Shown piece after piece: positions 62,433 through 64,000 of a stretch of 64,000 bases of DNA. Origin of the DNA: Hofstenia miamia (lineage: Eukaryota > Xenacoelomorpha > Acoela); assembly GCA_004352715.1 (NCBI GenBank), contig SCFE01000059.1, positions 974,184 to 1,038,183 of the forward strand, read 5' to 3'. The stretch's first letter is position 1, and each line of letters begins with the position of its first letter. Under the pieces are notes generated by a model. That model saw nothing but the letters and a program-made list of their open reading frames with translations. It made no database searches and was not told the DNA's origin. The translations under genes and the position numbers were made by a program.

Positions 62433-62902
62433 ATGTCATCAACATTTAATGTTGTTCCCTCACAAGCTAGTCAAGTCTTTTTAATATTCAGCAGCCTATC
62501 AAACTCTAGAAAAACACATTTGTTGGGAAAATTGATTGATTGTAATTACTTTAAGAGGTTCTCAAAGTCCATAGTATTTTATTGTCATTTCTAAAGTAGT
62601 GTTTGTAATAAATTAAATGCAAAAATGAATCAGGTTGAATTTTTCAATGAATACTCAGAAAATGTGATGTCTGAAAATTATGTTAAGAACAGACTAATTA
62701 TTTTTGATGATTTTGACAAGGAATGTTTGAATTCACAAACTTTTCAAATTTAGTTATAGCAAGAAGACACTTAAATTGTGGTATTGTATTAATTACACAT
62801 TCTATATTTTCAAAAGGACACTATTCAACTTTAATTCAAAGAAATGCTTCTGGAATGTTTCTATTCAACTCAGTACATGACTGTTTACAGGTGAAATTCT
62901 AG
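62433..62902 (+). pseudogene. Packaging ATPase remnant, FtsK/A32 type (Polinton-like)
   Basis: From the ATG at 62433 the frame reads FSSLSNSRKTHLLGKLID, an A32/FtsK-type Walker A region in which the usual glycine before KT is arginine (residue 26), expected to abolish nucleotide binding. After a stop near 62592 the same frame gives KNRLIIFDDFDKECLNS, the Walker B motif. A shift near 62740 leads to NLVIARRHLNCGIVLITHSI, then FSKGHYSTLIQRNASGMFLF. This is the arginine/sensor stretch typical of Polinton, adintovirus and virophage ATPases (R.RH...i..lTq..f.k....r.n). The family packages viral genomes into capsids. The order of motifs and spacing fit the family. Stops, the shift and the altered P-loop show that this copy is dead. 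Confidence 0.7.
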
Positions 62903-62985
62903 GAGCTCAAATGAATATTATGCACAAATTCATTACCACCTATAAAAATCAGTTAGTAAACCATATGGTTATTTGTTTTTAAACT

Positions 62986-63350
62986 TTGCTCAAGACATAC
63001 CAGACAAATTACATCTATCAACAAATCTTGAAGGAGTGCAAAAATTCTATGGATTTAATAAAAGAGCCTGCCATTTACAAGTTCCTAGCAGCCTGCTCCA
63101 GACAAACTAAGTTAGTTTTTCTAGAAGACAAAGAAATTCTAAATTTAATATGCAGCATTGTCTACAATATCCAACATGGAATCATTCCACTAGGAGATGA
63201 ATGAAAAACATTTTTAAATCTTCGTCAATACACAGAGACTGAACTACTAAATAAATCAAGGGTTTGAAAAATTTCAATATTAAAAACTCCAAATGGCCTT
63301 AAATTTTTCAATTGTCTATTACACATTATGAAAGAGTATATATAATGCAT
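62986..63350 (+). pseudogene. Small Polinton-like conserved protein remnant
   Basis: A frame of about 72 codons reads YIYQQILKECKNSMDLIKEP, then EILNLICSIVYNIQHGIIPL, a stop at 63202, and on in the same frame with FLNLRQYTETELLNKS. The pattern (helical region, i.e...NvL.GniPL, then basic R..k...L) resembles a short protein found beside the packaging ATPase in Polintons and adintoviruses. It follows the ATPase on the same strand at about 85 bases, as expected for that cluster. Identity is by pattern only; its role in the virus family is not well defined. Confidence 0.45.
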
Positions 63351-63380
63351 GATTAAATTTATTTTACACATTATTCTATA

Positions 63381-64000
63381 ATGATAACAGTTGAAATGGT
63401 GCTTATTTCTTTGGAAAGTTACAATTGTTTAACAGAATACTACAATCAGTCAGTCAACAATGCTATAAAAAACAATACTACAGAACAAAGATCAACAATT
63501 AATGACAATATACAAGTAAAATTAAATTCTGTTCAAAACACCTACCCTGATGTACAACATCAGTACAATGATGATGATTTGAAAAAACTTTGAAAATACC
63601 ATCACCACATGTTAAATTTCAGTAATAATAATAATGATTATGCATTGAAAGAATTTTTAAATGATCCAAATACAGGTGTTTTTTACATGGTGATAAGATT
63701 TACACTGGCACTGGTTCAATGTCATATAATGAATTTAAGGATTATGTACAAACACCTAATAAAATACTGTCAAAACTTGTGTGTGATATTTTAAAGGATA
63801 TTGGGACAATCCCCAACCACTTGATAAAAAACAAAAACCTTTACAAAAATATAAATATGAAGCAACTGCTTTTATGGAACTAGTTTGGAATATAGATAAG
63901 CACTTGCATCAACTATAAACTTTGTTAAAATCATCAGCAAGTTCTGGTGGAATTAATGAATTATATCATAAAGATAAATTGAAATTTCTGAAAATTACCC
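63381..64000 (+). pseudogene. Polinton-like virion-protein region, broken and cut by the window end
   Basis: Starts at 63381 (MITVEMVLISLESYNCLTEY) and runs open for 70 codons to an asparagine/aspartate-rich stretch (QHQYNDDDLKKL). It then breaks and continues in other frames with NDPNTGVFYM near 63660 and GTGSMSYNEFKDYVQTPNKI near 63705. Position after the ATPase and the small protein matches capsid-associated genes of Polinton-type elements, but sequence similarity is too weak for a firm name. It continues past 64000, where the major capsid gene would be expected. Confidence 0.35.

Larger units (their letters stand above)
50991..64000. other. CG-depleted block
   Basis: Between 50903 and the window end I count about 14 CG dinucleotides by eye, two of them in one 14-base motif at 54350 and three near 57658-57705. 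The first 800 bases of the window alone contain about 17. The change is abrupt, near 51.0 kb. It affects retroelement, virus-like and anonymous DNA alike. This is the mark of long-term cytosine methylation and deamination, or of DNA from a different source. The edge coincides with the end of a LINE remnant. Confidence 0.85.

Noticed and set aside
1-64000. CRISPR array or bacterial defence system
   Set aside because: No regularly spaced short repeats with unique spacers, no operon-like gene packing, and spliced animal-type genes throughout. The only regular array is the 63-bp minisatellite, which has no spacers.

Overview
This is an AT-rich, intron-bearing, repeat-dense animal nuclear window. 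I infer an invertebrate with partly methylated DNA; the species cannot be named from the sequence. It is scaffolded draft sequence with N runs at 1583-2582, 4117-5116, 20982-21344 and 31436-31650, three Ns at 3650-3652 and one at 41975. Long stretches hold only decayed repeats. I saw no rRNA, tRNA, CRISPR array or bacterial-type gene cluster.

Only two host protein genes stand out. On the minus strand, 19077-22173 holds the 3' part of a rhodopsin-like GPCR: a (D)RYFAIC exon, a TM4 exon, an ECL2-TM5-ICL3 exon and a TM6-TM7 exon with NPIIY, with matching splice phases. A LINE (about 20187-22147) lies between the first two. On the plus strand, 29654-30147 encodes a small secreted PLAT/LH2-like protein with one apparent frame slip.

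The rest is mobile DNA. There are mariner remnants (5336-5816; 33413-33980 with both inverted ends and TA duplications), non-LTR retrotransposon pieces (6030, 12540, 20187, 30964, 44288, 50290), a piggyBac-like 5' half (38270-39229) with another piggyBac-like end at 41103, and three PIF/Harbinger-type MITEs with TTA/TAA duplications (8958, 14356, 44939). Two foldback structures (23733-24160; 37392-40344) complete this set. Several recent duplications are present: 794 bp exact tandem at 15543, about 250 bp tandem at 10098, and two large direct repeats (1-1582 with 24978-27178; 2583-4116 with 17512-18974). Some sit beside N gaps and may be assembly or haplotype artefacts.

From about 51 kb to the end the DNA changes character: CG dinucleotides almost vanish (about 14 by eye in 13 kb, against about 17 in the first 800 bases). 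This block holds a broken gag-protease retroelement (51470-52690, minus) and, from 57740 on, a decayed Polinton/adintovirus-like cluster. That cluster has an FtsK/A32-type packaging ATPase (62433-62902), two following short genes to the right, a 63-bp minisatellite open in several frames, and a very large broken minus-strand ORF (57740-60839) of no family I recognise. The block is the most interesting part of the window: an old, heavily CpG-decayed virus-like insertion, or a chimeric join in the assembly.
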